Assembly (NCBI GenBank): GCA_032718865.1
Contig: JALUTQ010000032.1
Coordinates: 372,001-436,000, forward strand
DNA from: Tilletia caries
Taxonomy: Eukaryota > Basidiomycota > Exobasidiomycetes > Tilletiales > Tilletiaceae
Length of the DNA: 64,000 nt
Reading direction: 5' to 3'
Shown here one piece after another: positions 63,082-64,000 of this stretch. A model generated the notes under the pieces. It did no database searches and had not been told where the DNA came from. It saw nothing but the letters and a program-made list of their open reading frames with translations. The position numbers and the translations under genes were made by a program. How positions within the stretch are numbered: the first letter of the stretch is position 1; every line of letters starts with the position of its first letter.

Positions 63082-63953
63082 AGTATTCCTTCTTCTCTCT
63101 TTCCTTTTCTTTCCTTCCTCACAGTTTCTTTGGCGGAAAGGTGTGGAACTTGTTCCGCCCAGCATGATGGCTCTCCCACGCCTTTCCTTCCGCGGTTCTG
63201 CCCCATCAACATCAAGTCCGAGTGTCCGACGTCTCGCAATCTTCCTCGAGGTCCAACTCCTCCGCACTCGTTCTCTCCACAAAACCGGTGAGCGTGAAGC
63301 ATAGTGACAGTATACGACGGGCGGATTTCATTCTGAACCACTTGTCTCTTCCTCCTCTCAGTATCTCAATCATTCGGCACACGTATTCGTTCGATTACCC
63401 CAGGTGAGTTGCGCACAAACTCCTTCATACTCATAGAGAGCAACATGCGACTGCTGACGAATTCAAACTGTGATTTCAACTCAACAGCTAGAGACCTGGT
63501 CGAGACTCACACTGCGCTCGAGTGCCAGGTCGGCTCCATCCGACGCTCGCTCCAGTCATCCGCCTCCTCCGTGCAAACTCAGGTACAAGACCTAACCTCA
63601 TCCTGGATCGCCCGTGAGCGCCCCCTCGAGACCCGGGTTCGCTCGCTGTCCGCCTCCTCGCCATTACACCACTGGCTCGGATTTCTCCTCACCCACATCG
63701 GCCCTCGAGTCCATCCGCATCGGACAAAGATGCTGGCTCATTCTGATTGGCCGAGATTCTCCGAGGTAAGTTGCCCGTGTCCATTGCTCAATTGACCCGA
63801 AGCTGTCTCTCATCATTACTCCTTCGCCCTTCGCCACGCATGTGTATCGTACTCTCAGGAACTTCTTCCGCTCACCATACGACTCTGGTCTACCTTGCGA
63901 TCTTCTTGTGCGGCTCAGAGCTTGCCCCCCTCTCTCTCTCGCTCCTCAAATAA
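63082..63953 (+). pseudogene. Second rearranged partial copy of the MICOS subunit gene
   Basis: Almost identical to 57094-58171 but with only one exon-2-like block (lacks the 247-bp internal duplication). It keeps the sequence past the point where the first copy is interrupted: after CTTGCGATCTTCTTG it continues CGGCTCAGAGCTTGCCCCCC and a stop near 63953. As in the first copy, only exon-2 and the start of exon-3 homology remain; the membrane segments are absent. A spliced short transcript is conceivable. Confidence 0.82.
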
Positions 63954-64000
63954 ACTTCGAATCTTCGCATTCACGCTTTTTCACATCAATGCTCCCACAT

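Noticed and set aside
58120..63341. Three minus-strand frames of ~1,600-1,730 codons across the minisatellite
   Set aside because: All three registers are open at once, the sequence is purely 34-codon periodic, and the starts lie antisense to MIC26-derived exons; this is expected from a stop-free 102-bp unit, not from a gene.

Overview
The window is nuclear DNA of a basidiomycete fungus, most likely a smut-type fungus (Ustilaginomycotina). The reasons are: dense short GT-AG introns (mostly 50-200 bp) with in-phase exon joins; a STE3-type pheromone receptor next to a 44-residue lipopeptide pheromone precursor ending in the CaaX box CVIA; copies of ACAAAGGGA, the pheromone response element known from Ustilago; and basidiomycete-typical PIF/Harbinger and DUF6589 mobile elements. 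No species is claimed. I found no rRNA, tRNA or CRISPR.

Left third (1-21.3 kb) is an accessory, transposon-filled region. It holds a PIF/Harbinger element cut by the window edge (transposase 3' part plus a convergent Myb/SANT gene); a 742-bp hAT-type MITE with 8-bp target duplications (4427-5168); a degenerate ~216-bp tandem repeat (5.4-6.3 kb); a foldback element with 35-bp termini (8865-9593); a 7.56-kb element (9612-17169) with terminal inverted repeats and an 8-bp target duplication that carries a RecQ-like helicase gene and a DUF6589 gene; and an apparently complete 4.1-kb PIF/Harbinger element (17209-21331) with Myb/SANT and DDE transposase genes.

Middle (21.5-43 kb): housekeeping genes for methionine aminopeptidase, the CAF1/POP2 deadenylase and proteasome subunit RPN10 lead into a pheromone/receptor (P/R) mating-type region: receptor at 30409-31777 and pheromone precursor at 35137-35271. 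The receptor is bracketed by two 357-bp, apparently near-identical MITEs in opposite orientation. The region also holds a broken partial copy of the neighbouring RPN10 gene, a decayed PP1 phosphatase remnant and much non-coding sequence. On its right lies a 292-residue gene with a mitochondrial-type N-terminus that has two pheromone-response-element matches upstream. Then come the ATP synthase inhibitor INH1 and ATP synthase subunit h (ATP14), head to head.

Right (42-56 kb) is ordinary gene-dense sequence: SFT2-like Golgi protein, a 1113-residue orphan, an SDR-like membrane protein, an RTA1-like seven-helix membrane protein, a MICOS (MIC26/27, apolipoprotein O-like) subunit and HMG-CoA lyase, with a 318-bp hAT MITE (8-bp TSD) and another inverted-repeat element between them.

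The end (56-64 kb) is a recently amplified repeat region: a decayed VID27-like fragment, a 5-unit and then a 48-unit array of a 102-bp minisatellite, each followed by a ~0.9-1.0-kb segment made of rearranged pieces of the nearby MICOS gene. Because 102 is divisible by 3 and the unit lacks minus-strand stops, the array creates ~1,700-codon minus-strand reading frames that I consider artefacts.
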